Of a stretch of DNA of 64,000 nt, positions 21,629-33,200 are shown in pieces (within the stretch, counting starts at the first letter, position 1; every line of letters starts with the position of its first letter). The stretch is from Amanita rubescens (Eukaryota; Basidiomycota; Agaricomycetes; Agaricales; Amanitaceae): assembly GCA_015039365.1 (NCBI GenBank), contig WION01000013.1, positions 496,001 to 560,000 of the forward strand, read 5' to 3'. The notes under the pieces are model-generated. The model did not search any database and was not told where the DNA came from. It worked only from the letters and a program-made list of their open reading frames with translations. The position numbers and the translations under genes are program-made.

Positions 21629-22788
21629 TGGAAATGTCAAGATTCAGAGACCTTGGCTTATGAAGACGTGGCTGGTTGGTTGGCTCATGCGCTCTGGAGT
21701 GAGGTGGGCTTGATCTTTCCTGCAGGAAAGACGCGTTCACAGGCGAGACAGAGTCTTCGCATGCCCCAGCGAAAATAATGTCCATCTACATTATCATACG
21801 AGTTTTCCAAGATCATAATATAATACCTGGCCTTCAAACAATCTTCCCGGCGTCTGTCTTTACACACTAATGCAATCATCACAAAGCAATGTTCTGAAAA
21901 ATAATAATGTATTTCCATGCCAATGGGTAAAGGAGATCTACAAAGTAAGGGTATATAAGAGCGGGTTGAGATGAGTCGTAGATTCCCATATTTCCGGTCG
22001 TTATTCTGTTTTTACGTCTTTCTTGGTTACCCGATCTTTTTTTGGTTATGCTTTGCTTGTTATTCTTTTTTTTTTTTTTTTTCGTTTTTGAAAATGCTTT
22101 ATCGGTAAGTTACGTGAGGATGGGGTGCGGATCGAGGGCAGTAGAGTTCAGTCAAGGGAGTGCCAGGTGGACATGAGAAGCGATAAAAGACGTTTGAAGC
22201 GAAGACATGATGTGTTTCCTTTTCTCTTTTACAATTATTTTTTGATTATTGACGTCCTATACGTTTCTAGACAGTGTCGGCAGAATGCTTTGTCAGTATA
22301 TTAAGTGCATGTACAGGAGATACCCGAGGACAGTAGAGATCGATCCAGCGAGTGTTGGTCGCTGGAGGCGGAGATCAGAAGTGAATCCGAAATTTGAAGT
22401 GAGGCCAGGTGCATATTTCTTTAATTTTTTTTCCGTTTTACGATTTTTTCTTTAATATTTGTCGTTCTTAAACTTTCTGCGTAGAGTCCAATGGAGAAGA
22501 TCTAGTGTCGATACGAGGCCAGAAATGCGATCCATTGATAAATCAAGAACCCAAAATGAAGAGATACTTGAGTCCGCTAGTCTTTTTTGTGTCGTTTACG
22601 CATTTAAGATTTTTTCTCTCCATTCTTCAAGTCTAGAATTGTCGGGTCCAGTAAAGTGTTGATACGAGCTAGATATCCCAGTCCGAGAATTAAGAATAAA
22701 AATCTAAAAGGCAAAGATGAAACGATAAATCGCCGCCGAGTCGAAGGTTGTTGATGATATAGATTGTTGATGAGCTTATAAGCATTGA
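21629..22788. other. Intergenic, T-rich 3' flank of copy B
   Basis: No gene seen. A run of 17-18 T lies near 22066-22083. The stretch 22000-22780, read on the minus strand, shows the same A-run and CGTAAACGAC-like phrases as the 3' flank of copy A (8470-9550), so the duplicated unit extends past the coding region. Confidence 0.5.
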
Positions 22789-24152
22789 TTATATGATGAT
22801 TTGCAGTTCGTCGTCTTCACCAGGGTCCCAAGGACGCCACCCGGTCCAGGAGCATAACCAGGCTCGTCACCTCCCCCCTCTTTGTCCTCTTCGTCGTCGC
22901 CAAACAGTTCCGCGTGTAATTCATTGCGGTTGCCCGGATGCTCAGCCTCCTATTGATCACAGGGACGACAGGCCCTTGGGGCTCAGGATGGTAGTTTCGA
23001 GCAAGGAATCCCTCGTCCGCGGCGTAGCCATTGTTTTCTGGTAATGGCATTGGCCATGGTACATTACCCATGGGATTCAAAGGCACATTGACGTTGTTCG
23101 TCAGGAAGTGATTGTCGGGAATAACTTGAGGCGCATGGTATGGAGGTAAGTTAAAAATGGGATTGTGCATTCCTGCGATGAAGGCACAGGAAGTTGAACA
23201 GGATAGTTAGCGCCGCCGACGAAGCCATGTTCTCTGGCGCCATGGTGCGCCACCTATGGGAGGCGGAGACATGTTGAGGTAGCTCATGAAGAAGTGATTG
23301 TCGGGAACAATCTAAGGACATGATAGGGAGAATGTACGTTGAATGCGGGATTGTGCAGACCAGCATGGAAGTAAGGTTCGTTAGGGTTGTAGGGAACCAT
23401 TCCGTTGGCAGCAAAAACGTCATGCGGAACGACCCGTGGGCGAGCACTGAATAAAGTTCGTTGGGGTTGTAAGGAGTTACATCGATTGCAGGTCCGTTGA
23501 AGAAAGCCGGGTTGCCAGGCATTCGTGACACCGAGATGAACAAGAGGAGGATCGATGAATGCCAGGGTAAAACATTCTGCGTCAATATCCATGGCATCTC
23601 TGTATTCTAGAGCATAGACGATCCGTGGTCTTGATGCGCCATGGAAGAATAGCCAGGCATATTGTTGTAAACCTTTGGCACCGCCGAGTGGACGTATGGC
23701 CCAGGAGGCATATTGGAATGGTTGACATCATTGAACGACAGATGTGGTCCAAAAGTCTGGCAAAGGATAGCTAAACCGCGAAGTTCATCCTCATCTGGAT
23801 CAACGTCCATCTCCAAAGGGCGCTACTGCACGACCTCTGTTTTAGTTACCAACAGAACCTGTAGAGGACTAGAACGTACCTCGGATCCGAGCTCTGATGT
23901 CCTCGCGTACATGCTTCCTGTACGCCACGGCAACCGAAGCGCTGAACGCAAATGGGGGTAGATGAGTTGAGTGAAGTCGAGGCGCTTAAAACTACTTACT
24001 CAACGCCGTTAGGGGCCTTGACGTTACGCTTCGCAGACCGCCAGCCCTTTCGCTGAACCGGGGAGTTTATCGGGCTTCTGTGCATGACGAGAAGAGATCA
24101 GACACTGCTCGGTCACTTACTCTGGTAGGATCACATAATTGAGTCTTGCCAT
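22789..24152 (-). pseudogene. Family copy B: inverted, disrupted paralogue of 6999-8469
   Basis: Exons 1-3 are preserved exactly in length: 24152-24121 (32 nt), 24077-24000 (78 nt) and 23941-23880 (62 nt), with near-identical introns. Exon 4 is broken. The in-frame acceptor gives a TAG soon after AGGTCGTGCAG, and other acceptors shift out of the MEMDVDPDEDELRGLAILCQ frame (23816). Further breaks follow near 23607 (QDHGSSML then stop), where about 20 codons of copy A are missing, near 23284-23330 and near 23160. The acidic tail is shortened and its expected stop lies at 22791-22789. Upstream similarity to copy A continues to about 24620. Confidence 0.82.
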
Positions 24153-26111
24153 GGTTTGAATGAGTTTTGTCGCTTGGAGCTTGGAGCTAGTTGCGCAGTT
24201 AGTTGTTGTAGTTGATAGTAGAAGGAAGGGAGAAGAGGAAAGGAAAGGACGCGGGCACATATATCTTGTCACCCACATATCTGACGGAATACGAAAATAG
24301 ATTTCAAGTCTACCTTCGTCATCCATTACTTAGCTCTGATGAAACGTTAAAGACGCGCATCTTTGGGCTGTAATAGAAATCACTATTAGGCGTCTAGTTC
24401 TACGGTAAGATGAACACGTCAACGCACTTGCACATGACCTTGATAAACGATCGAATCAACGATCGGATTTCAAACGAGGGTATAGTCGAATATAGGTATT
24501 ACGACACCGCGACCATTTTCACGAAGGTTACCTGGAAATATGTTTATCAGAAAGGAATAATACATAAAAACAAGGGTGCGATCTTGTACAGTAACGCCGA
24601 CTCTGATGTCTTTATGTCTGCATATCGAGTTGATACACACCATGAAAGCCATGTTCAACATCACCGTCATATGTTCTTTGGCCTCGTATATTTCTTCGAA
24701 TTTCAAACTTCACTGGCTTGACATGAGTATTTGATCATTTCACGGCATATAAGCTTACCGCTCTTACCGCTCTAAGTAATCATGACTAATCAGAGGTGAA
24801 TGCTATGATGACTCAGATGAGGCAAACAAGACCCTGACGACATCAAACTAAGGCAAACTGCTCCACTCGCACACTTTTTCTTTCGATTAAGTAAAACGAT
24901 ATAGCAAGAAATTAGCACTAACCTGTTAGCTTAGATGATTGCATGGTCGTAATCAGTCTAGCCTGTTGAATTTAGGTTAGTAGGTCGGAAGCGCTTGAAT
25001 TTATTACCGATATCATAATCCAGTCAATATCTTTAGTTCATAACCAACGTCCTTTGCCAAGTCAAGATTGAAAAACTCCGTCATCTTGGCCTTTTGCCTA
25101 CTATGGACATATATTCGCGCTCATTCGACAATTAAAAGTCATCCCTGTGTGTTATTCGACCTGTAGCATTGTTAACGGGCATACCGGAATGGAGTATGTC
25201 CGAAACATACAGTGATTGGCCTCTATTGTCCACATGACAATTGGACACAATGAACCGATGGTGAATGGTCGGTAACACATGCCATGCAACCCCTGTATCC
25301 CCCTTGACGCATTTCTTCAATTTGCCGTGCGAATGATCGGTGGCTGCAAACAAGATGTCACATTGTCAGTCACTTCACGCCTGAAGTGACACTCAGGAGT
25401 AATCCAACAAGTTGAACAACTTTCGCTACTACTAACTAGTGCGCTGGACCATGGCAAGTTCTTCTCGATTATACTTTTATTTTTGAAGACCTCACGATCT
25501 AATATTTTTGGAAACTGATTTAATTAGTGTCAACATATGACTTTTCCGCGCAGGGAAGATACTCCGGGCCACGATCTTTTACTCCGCCGAAATCACGAGA
25601 TAACAATGGCCAACATTTGTGCGAAGACATTAATTGAATCAATGCCGTCATGGCAAAGTACTGTTTATATATAGCAACGTTCACCATATGCATTACCTTA
25701 AGAGGTAGGCAATCTTCATAGCCAAGAGTTCTTCAGTACGTTACTTCATTTTAAAAGGACTAGGTGCTGAGTGCCGAGCGCTGTGTACAACCTGAGTTTA
25801 CCTCCGCCCCTTTCCATTATCCCTGAGCCGCTCACGATGTGATAATCCGATTTCTCCGGCGCGAACGCATTCCAAGACCCGGATGCCACGGGCCCGCTCC
25901 AGACTGTGTTATAGGTCGTGCAAAGGATTTGCTTGTCACGAGCCAGGAAACTATCGGAAGTGTGTTTAGCAAATATGTCATAAAAAGTCGAGCTGATTCA
26001 TACCGGGTGGGACCATGAGGAGATACGCGGTTTTTCTCCATTTGGACGGTATATAGGACCTTTTGCATCGCTTGCATCGAGGACACAGCCCCATACAACG
26101 CCTCTGTTGCA
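24153..26111. other. Long intergenic region, no gene recognised
   Basis: 24153-24620 is the upstream region of copy B and matches 6575-6998 reversed. The rest holds scattered short frames, including 25353-25132 (minus, 73 codons), without recognisable features. A TATATA at 26050-26055 lies about 60 bp before the P450 start and may be its TATA box. Confidence 0.4.
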
Positions 26112-28211
26112 ATGTCGACCATCCTTTTGCCTCTTTTATTTGGGTTGACTGTCATCCTTGCCCTAGTGTTGCGCAAAAAACCGCCCGCGCCTTACCCTCC
26201 AGGGCCGCCGCCCAAAGCTCTCATTGGCAATGCGCTTGATATTCCTTCAGAAAGGCAGTGGATCAAGTACTTGGAATGGTCAAAGCGTCTCAAGAGTATG
26301 TTGTTCTCTTGTACAGATTTAAAATTACTTTACTCCAAACATTTCAGGTGACATTATTCACATGTCAGCATTAAACAACCATATCATTGTCCTCCATAAG
26401 GTGGAAGACATTACTGAGCTCATGGAAAAGCGTTCGGCTATATACTCCAGCCGTCCCTGGATACCAGTTGCTGAACTGTACGTAACGTCATTTGCAGCCA
26501 TAATGCTCATGTCACAATGTTATCACGCAGGTTAGGCATTGATAACATAACTGCCCTCATCCCTTACGGCGTCGAATGGAGGAGACACAGGGCAATATTC
26601 CACGAGGGTTTCAGAAAGGAGCTCATACCACTTTACCACAACACGCTTACCGATAAGATTCATCTCATGATAGATCAACTTCTTAGCGAGCCGCAAAGGT
26701 TCAGAGACCACTGCAAATGGTGTGTTTTGAGATTTACCCCAACCGACGGCTTTTCATCGACATTTAGGTTAGGCGTTGCTGTGGTCATGTCCACGACGTT
26801 TGGATATGATTTCGCAGCCGATACGAACGACCGATATGTTACTTTAGCGGATCGGATCTTGACTGTGATTTCTGAGCTTTTACAGCCCGGGGGAACCCTT
26901 ATCAACGTAATCCCAATACTCAGATATATCCCTCCCTGGTTTCCCGGGGCATCCTCGCAGAGGGCGGTGGCTAAGGCGAAGAAATTATGGTTAGCTTACA
27001 AAAACGAACCTTTCGAGTACGTGAAATCACGTCTGGTAATCATTCACATTGCGTGGGCTTGCGGACAGCTAAACTTTGATCGCAGCTTGCAGGATCATCA
27101 AAGGACTGCGTTTTGACCGCGCTGCTGAAGCAACGCATGAAGGACGATGGTGCTACATTTAAAGACGAGGACGACCTTAAAGAGACGATGTCAAACGTCT
27201 ATCTTGGTGCGTACTATCTCAAGTTTATGACCTGTTTATTAAGCCAAGGACCAGCCGGGACAGAAACAGTGAGAAAATTAAATTAGTTGATTTGTTGTAA
27301 AATTGAATCCACGAGTAGGTCGAAGCCACACAGATGGTTTTCTTTATAGCCATGGCGCTTCATCCTGCAGTACAAAGACGGGTACAGGACGAGATCGACA
27401 GAGTTGTGGGGACAGATCGGCTGCCCTCGTTCGAGGATAGGGACTCACTACCTCTCGTTAAAGCCCTGTTGAGAGAGACAATGAGGTGGCGGCCTGTTGT
27501 GCCCCTTGCTTTTCCCCACACCACGGTCAAGGACGACATATACAAAGGTTTCTTCATTCCGAAAGGTATGTTGACCAATATATAAAATGCCACTGTTCGC
27601 ATATCTTCTTCAGGCGCGCTTGTTATGGCGAATGGATGGTGAATTTCGGTTCATGCACGACTCAATACGCTCGTTGTTGATATTTCCCAGGGCTATCAGT
27701 CAAGATGAAGCGTTATATCCGAATCCCGAAGTATTTCATCCTGAACGGTTCTTTAACCCGGATGGCACCCTGAATGATGACAAGGTTGACTATGCCTTTG
27801 GGTATGGACGCAGGCACGTACCATTTACAAGGCGTATTCTAAATACTTACCACTCGCCCAGGATCTGCCCTGGAAAACATATGGCCGAGAGTTTGGTAAG
27901 TCGTTGCAATAGAAACAATTACTTCTTTCATCATTTAACAGTTGTGGTTAATGATGGCTTCGGTGCTGTCGACCTTCAACATCTCCAAAGCAAAGGACGA
28001 GAAAGGATTTGAGATCGATATCGATCCAAATGCGTTTCTATCTGGGATCTCGTGGTAAGTCATACGTGGTTCCAGGTACAAAGTGATTAAATTAATTTTG
28101 AAAAGCACCCCACGATCGTTCCAATGCAGCATTGTACCTCGGTCTCCCCAGGCTGCAACACTGATTCATACAGCGGCTATGAGTGCAAGAGAAAACATGA
28201 GCACGGAGTAA
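26112..28211 (+). CDS. Cytochrome P450 monooxygenase
   Basis: Twelve exons: 26112-26295, 26348-26477, 26531-26719, 26768-27035, 27086-27206, 27249-27268, 27319-27565, 27614-27638, 27691-27813, 27862-27895, 27942-28054, 28106-28211; 519 residues, normal for the family, with every phase consistent. An N-terminal membrane anchor (ILLPLLFGLTVILALVL) precedes the Pro-rich hinge PPAPYPPGPPPKALIGNALD. Helix C shows WRRHRAIFHEGF, the I-helix GPAGTET (the oxygen-activation motif, carried on a 20-nt exon), the K-helix ExxR in LLRETMRWRP, PERF in FHPERFFNPDG, and the heme-binding FGYGRRICPGKHMAE with its axial Cys. The heme motif is split by an intron with a GC donor (27814). Resembles fungal CYP64/O-methylsterigmatocystin oxidoreductase-type P450s; substrate unknown. 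The esterase downstream may be functionally linked. Confidence 0.9.
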
Positions 28212-29104
28212 TCAATTGCACAGGTGACTCTTTGCTTTGAAAATGAAATGGGCGTTGGGTTATATGTATGTACCATAACTTGTTGATTGTTGATTGATAT
28301 AAAAGCGATGGTGATCAAATAATGAGGTACTTGGATGAATAGTTTGATCGGGGCGCTCATCGGTGCACAGCGCTCACTAGTCACTGTGGCTCTGCCAAGC
28401 ACGGCGGCATACCCCTGAGCGAGTTGGTCCATGATCTTGCAATGCGCAGATGATCAGGATGTTGGTCGATGATAGCGTAACATGTCACAGTGCTAAACGT
28501 GCCAGTGACTTCTAGTATAGTCCAGCACCATTCCTGACATGCTCCCGCGCACGTTTTCGAGTACATGCAGTGACTACTAGTTCGGCCCCTCCATGAAATA
28601 TCTTCAGGTCATACTATCTACTACTCGTCTTATATTCTGCTTGATTGCTGTTCATATGCTACTACTAGTGACTAGTGACTATGGTGAAATCCCGGAGTTG
28701 ATTCGTTCAACCCATGGGACTTGAGAATGAATTGGCCAGGATTCCAGAACAAAACTTTCGGAGCATATACTAATTGAGCTAAACTAAATATAGAACAACT
28801 GGCAACGGCAATATTCGGTCCTCGTGAGGTTTCGGTTCTCACTGCGTTATCATATCAATGGCGCTACTTTCAAGTTATTGAAACATCATGCATCGGTTTC
28901 CCTTTTGCTCCCTGTCCACATATACCTTTCATGCGATTGGCAACAAAGCGTTAAAGAAGGATATGTAGGAGCTAAAATTCAATTGCGAGTCGGAACTCTG
29001 ATGACTTGAGTTACTATAAATTCGTTCCGGACTGATCGCATGGTTGCCTGGGCAGCTTATAACGAGCACTCTGCCACGACAGGTGCAGCAGGATAGGTTC
29101 CACG
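28212..29104. other. Intergenic between P450 and carboxylesterase
   Basis: About 890 bp with no supported gene. Short CTAGTGACTA-type direct repeats lie near 28570-28680. It probably contains the esterase promoter. Confidence 0.4.
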
Positions 29105-31380
29105 ATGAATCTACAAGCTCTTTTTGCTCTAGCGACCCGTATTATTTGCCTTGAAGGCACGGCACCAACTGTTACTCTCGATAATGGTACCTTTACAGGC
29201 ATTACTTCGGGCTCCGTCTCCCAGTTCTTGGGTATCCCGTTCGCTCAACCTCCGTAAGTCAGGAATGACTGTGCATTGGCAGTTGATCTTATCTCTTCAG
29301 TGTGGGGAATCTGCGTTTTCGCCTTCCCCAGGCACTTCCACCATATGTAGGAAAGCATCAAGCAACACGATTTGGTCCTTCCTGCCCACAGCAGTCACAG
29401 TTCTCGGGTGTCCCGAACGTAGCACAGACTGCATCTGTATTTCTCGTTATGTCGCTTCTAGGCCCAACTACAACCAGTAGCGAAGACTGTGAGTCATGAC
29501 TCAGAATGGAAGAGTCGATTATCCGATAAGACCTTTTTCAAAGGTTTATCGATCAACGTCATCACGCCGCCGTCTGCCAGGCATTCAAAATTACCTGTTA
29601 TTGTGGTGAGTATGCACAGATCAGCGAATCAATTTTCTTGTTTATTATCACGCAGTGGTTCTACGGAGGTGAATAAAATTACTTGTGATCATTCCTTTCT
29701 CACACACCATCTTAAGGTGGCTTTCAAGTGGGTAGTACATCTCAGTATGCCGCATTGAACATCTCATCGGGAACATGATTAACGTAAATGCTACAGGTAC
29801 GATGGAAGTGTGATCGTAGAACGCTCGATTGCTCTTGGAGAGCCTGTGATATATGTCAGCATGAATTACCGGTGGGTACCAAAAAGGTCGAACCTTCTTA
29901 CCACCTCACATCTCCAACAGCCTGTCTGGATTTGGATTTCTGGCTAGCAAAGAAGTAAAAGCTGCTGGTGTTGGTAATCTGGGCTTGCAAGACCGTGAGC
30001 ATGTGTTGCTATGGCTTATGAAGCATTTTAATGGAATCCCATAGAGAGATTTGCGCTCCAGTGGGTCCAGAAGTACATCACAGCATTCGGCGGAGATCCG
30101 AAAAAAGTGACATTGTAATGCCACTATAAAATCTTTGTACACCACGCTAACGAGCCTCCAGGTGGGGCGAGTCTGCTGGCGGTATCTCCATTTCTTTGCA
30201 AATGCTATACAATGGCGGCAACACCGGGGACTTGTTTCGTGCTGCGTTCATGCAGTCAGGGTCTCCAGTTCCCGCCGGTTCTATGGAACAAGGCCAAAAA
30301 TACTACGATTTCACCGTTAGACAAGTTGGCTGCTCAATAGCTGCAGATACTCTCGAGTGTCTACGCACAGCGCCATATGACAAATTAAAAGCCGCGTTTG
30401 ATGCGCTGCCTGGTTTTTCCTCTTATCAGGTATGTGCAATTTCCTTGAGCGGACGACCCACGATAACCGACGCATTTCAAGTCATTAGTATTGGCGTTTT
30501 CTCCTCACGCCGACGGTGTCTTCCTGGCAGACAAACCGCAACATTTGGTCTTACGTAGACAAGTGGCTAGAATTCCGATTGTAACGGGTTTGCATCAATC
30601 ATGCCCCTTGCTTTGTTTTGGCTTATCATCTGTCACAGGTACTTGCGACGATGAGGGGACAATTTTTTCCACCTCGAAGCTCAATATCACGTATGTTCTC
30701 CGTCGCTAACCACAATTCTCGACTTAGCAGAAATCAGGACCGATTCTCAACTGGAAACCTATATTAGAACCTTTGTCTTTCCCGGTATCACGGATATCGA
30801 ATACCAAGCAATCGCCCGGGCATATCCGTCTGACGTGACTCAAGGTTCACCATTCGATACAGGGCATTTAAACGCTCTTACTCCACAATTCAAAAGAATT
30901 GCAGCATTTGACGGTGATGTCATGTTTCATGCACCTCGCCGTCTCTTTCTCGACCAGATAGCTAGTAGGCAGAACGCATGGGCATTCTGTAAGTGAGCAT
31001 TACCTTGGTCCCGCGCAAACGCCGACGACCTTCCTAGTGAGCAAACGCCAGAAATCTGTGCCTGTTTTCGGCTCGGTGGGTAACAAATAAGCAGCAATTG
31101 TGCATTCAAATTAACATCCTCCATTTATTGACAGTTCCACGGTTCAGATTTGATCAAAACTTTATTTGGCGGAGAACTTACGGATTACCTTATACATTTC
31201 ACTAACCATTTGAACCCCAACGGTCCTGGATTGCACCCGTGGCCACAGTTTGACACCTTGACGCGTTCTTTACTTACTTTCTGGGATGGATTGATCCCCA
31301 CATCAGTTACAAACGATACTTTCAGGCGGGATGCGATAAATGTCCTTATCAACTTATCATTGGCTCACCCATTTCTATGA
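29105..31380 (+). CDS. Type-B carboxylesterase/lipase, secreted
   Basis: Fourteen exons: 29105-29253, 29301-29488, 29544-29605, 29656-29668, 29717-29744, 29797-29871, 29921-29994, 30045-30114, 30162-30429, 30482-30587, 30639-30690, 30738-30988, 31038-31075, 31135-31380; 539 residues, normal for the family. The short N-terminus MNLQALFALATRIICLEG is a plausible signal peptide. Family blocks: SQFLGIPFAQPPVGNLRFR, SEDCLSINVITP, WFYGGGFQVG (oxyanion-hole motif), YRLSGFGFL, NLGLQDQRFALQWVQ and the nucleophile elbow TLWGESAGG (Ser on exon 9). The acidic member is probably in the DDEGTIF region, and the His is in FGSFHGSDL near the C-terminus. It hydrolyses ester substrates outside the cell. Exon 4 is only 13 nt. 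It follows the P450 on the same strand, so a joint role in detoxification or metabolism is possible but unproven. Confidence 0.9.
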
Positions 31381-33200
31381 TGTACGATACAATTGTAAAA
31401 TAAGGGCCGAGTTTAAAGAACAGGGATGAGAATGTGATCGCGATTGCCCGGAAAGAACAGGGATCGTAACCCATTCATTGTTCTCTTCGGACTCCCTCGA
31501 GTATATCCTGCCTTCCGATCCCGTCGCGGAGAATCCAGCGGCCCTTTCCCATCGTTTCCATGGTTCGTCGCCTGGCACGAACCGCATCGAAAACATCATG
31601 CAACAACCGCTCAACTTCGTCAAACATTAAAAGCGAAGAGATCGCGAAATTGGATATCATCCATTGAGTGAGAAGTTGGGGTAGGTAAGTGTTCTGTCTT
31701 TAGTACTGGTACGCTCAAACTTTGCAAGACGCCTAGCGGCCGCGAAGAAGTGTACTTGTCGCGTAAAAACGAAAGGTGTGAATGAACAAAGCGTCAGAGG
31801 ACACGAAGAAGATACGGTCTTGCTCCCAAACAAGAGTGCATGATGAGCCGAAGGGCATCGGAATAAAATGGTGAAAACCCGTGGATAGGCACGAGATTTT
31901 CAGGTGCTGATTTTCGATTGGGTTTGGCGCATTCTCTGAGCTGAAGGAGCGAGCAGGTAGGAGAAACCAGCGTGACTGCAATGCTGGAGACGGTGCCATA
32001 TCTACGAAGGAATGACTCGATGCGGTACCGTGCATGCCGCTCTAACAGGTTTTCTGGATTCCATTTGACAGCCCAGTACTCAGGATGGGAGAGGCTCAGG
32101 TCGGCCATATTCGCCCCGATAAGCCTCCTTGACAAGGTGAGAAGAGAAAAAGGTGCCCGATATAGCGTAGGACATTCAAGGACGTCATTGGCAAAATGGA
32201 GGAGGCACGAGGTATTTCATAGAACCTATGGCGTCAGGATTAATGGGGGATAGTGGGGTTTTAAACCTGATTTTTTAGAGCGGCTTGAATGACTGTATTG
32301 AATGACTCAGCGAATGGCAGGAAGAATTCTAATAGCCATTGTATAGAAGCCACGACGATCATTGAAAGGAGAGACATGGAAATCTTGTGGGAAGGTCCGC
32401 TGGTGATCATAGCTTGAAAAAGTTGGAGATTATAATTTGTGAAGCACCATTCTCGCTACTTACAGTCTTCATTTTTGTTGCCTACTTGCAGAACATAGAC
32501 ATGACTTCCACCGGAGGTGTTAGGTACCTGTTGTAATAATGTTTGACTCGGATTAATTAACATTAAAGTTGCCTGCCATACCTCAAGAACGGCGATCCAA
32601 AGGTTGTTGAATTTATAACAGTAGTATACTGTAACCCTCAAGGCCCACATAATTTGGCATCGTCATTGTCCAAAAATCTTCTAGAACGGCCGTTACCTCC
32701 ATATAGCCACCTTGAAAGGTAATCCTGAATCGTTCGGTTTTCATGGTTGGAGCGAAGATCCAAAAGTCTTCCACGTGTGCCGCCGTAGCTAAAGATCCAA
32801 CCATAGCCCAAATCAAGGGAGTGACACTCTAACACCGCAGCAGAGAGCAATAATGAAGACGTTAGATAAGAGAATGAATGCTTAAACTCTGAAGAAAGTA
32901 ATTCAAATTGAACATGGACGACCCGACCAAACAGGATGCACGCTCTATACCGAGAAGAATTTTGGTTATCTGCGGGCATAAATGTGCGTTAGAGAGGGAC
33001 CAGGAAAAAGAAGTTGATTCACACCTCATTCATCGGCTTGGGTTGGCCCGTGTGGGGCCAACGATTTCAACTTTCACGTGTCACGTGAACTCCGACCAAT
33101 GGCGTCGCGACGGTCGCGTAGTTGGTGACCGGTGACCGGTGACCTTCCAAATCCGATTCTACCGTACTCAAGGTTCGAGACGTGAATTTTGTTTCACGAG
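31381..33200. other. Stretch with unassigned open frames
   Basis: Minus-strand frames with some coding character occur at 31660-31475 (LLMFDEVERLLHDVFDAVRA), 32108-31794 and 32979-32613. They might be exons of one or two small genes convergent with the esterase, but no consistent splice model was found and no family recognised. Confidence 0.3.
31794..32108 (-). CDS. Hypothetical 104-residue ORF
   Basis: ATG at 32108 opens MADLSLSHPEYWAVKWNPEN and continues through LLERHARYRIESFLRRYGTV to a stop at 31794. The first 45 residues look protein-like; the remainder is less convincing, and an alternative splice (GTCACGCTGG...CTCCTTCAG) would change frame. No family recognised. It may be the 5' exon of a longer gene that ends near 31475. 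Confidence 0.25.
   Translation of the reverse strand: MADLSLSHPEYWAVKWNPENLLERHARYRIESFLRRYGTVSSIAVTLVSPTCSLLQLRECAKPNRKSAPENLVPIHGFSPFYSDALRLIMHSCLGARPYLLRVL

Noticed and set aside
23713..23961. Plus-strand ORF across copy B
   Set aside because: Antisense to exons 3-4 of the pseudogene, with no independent evidence.
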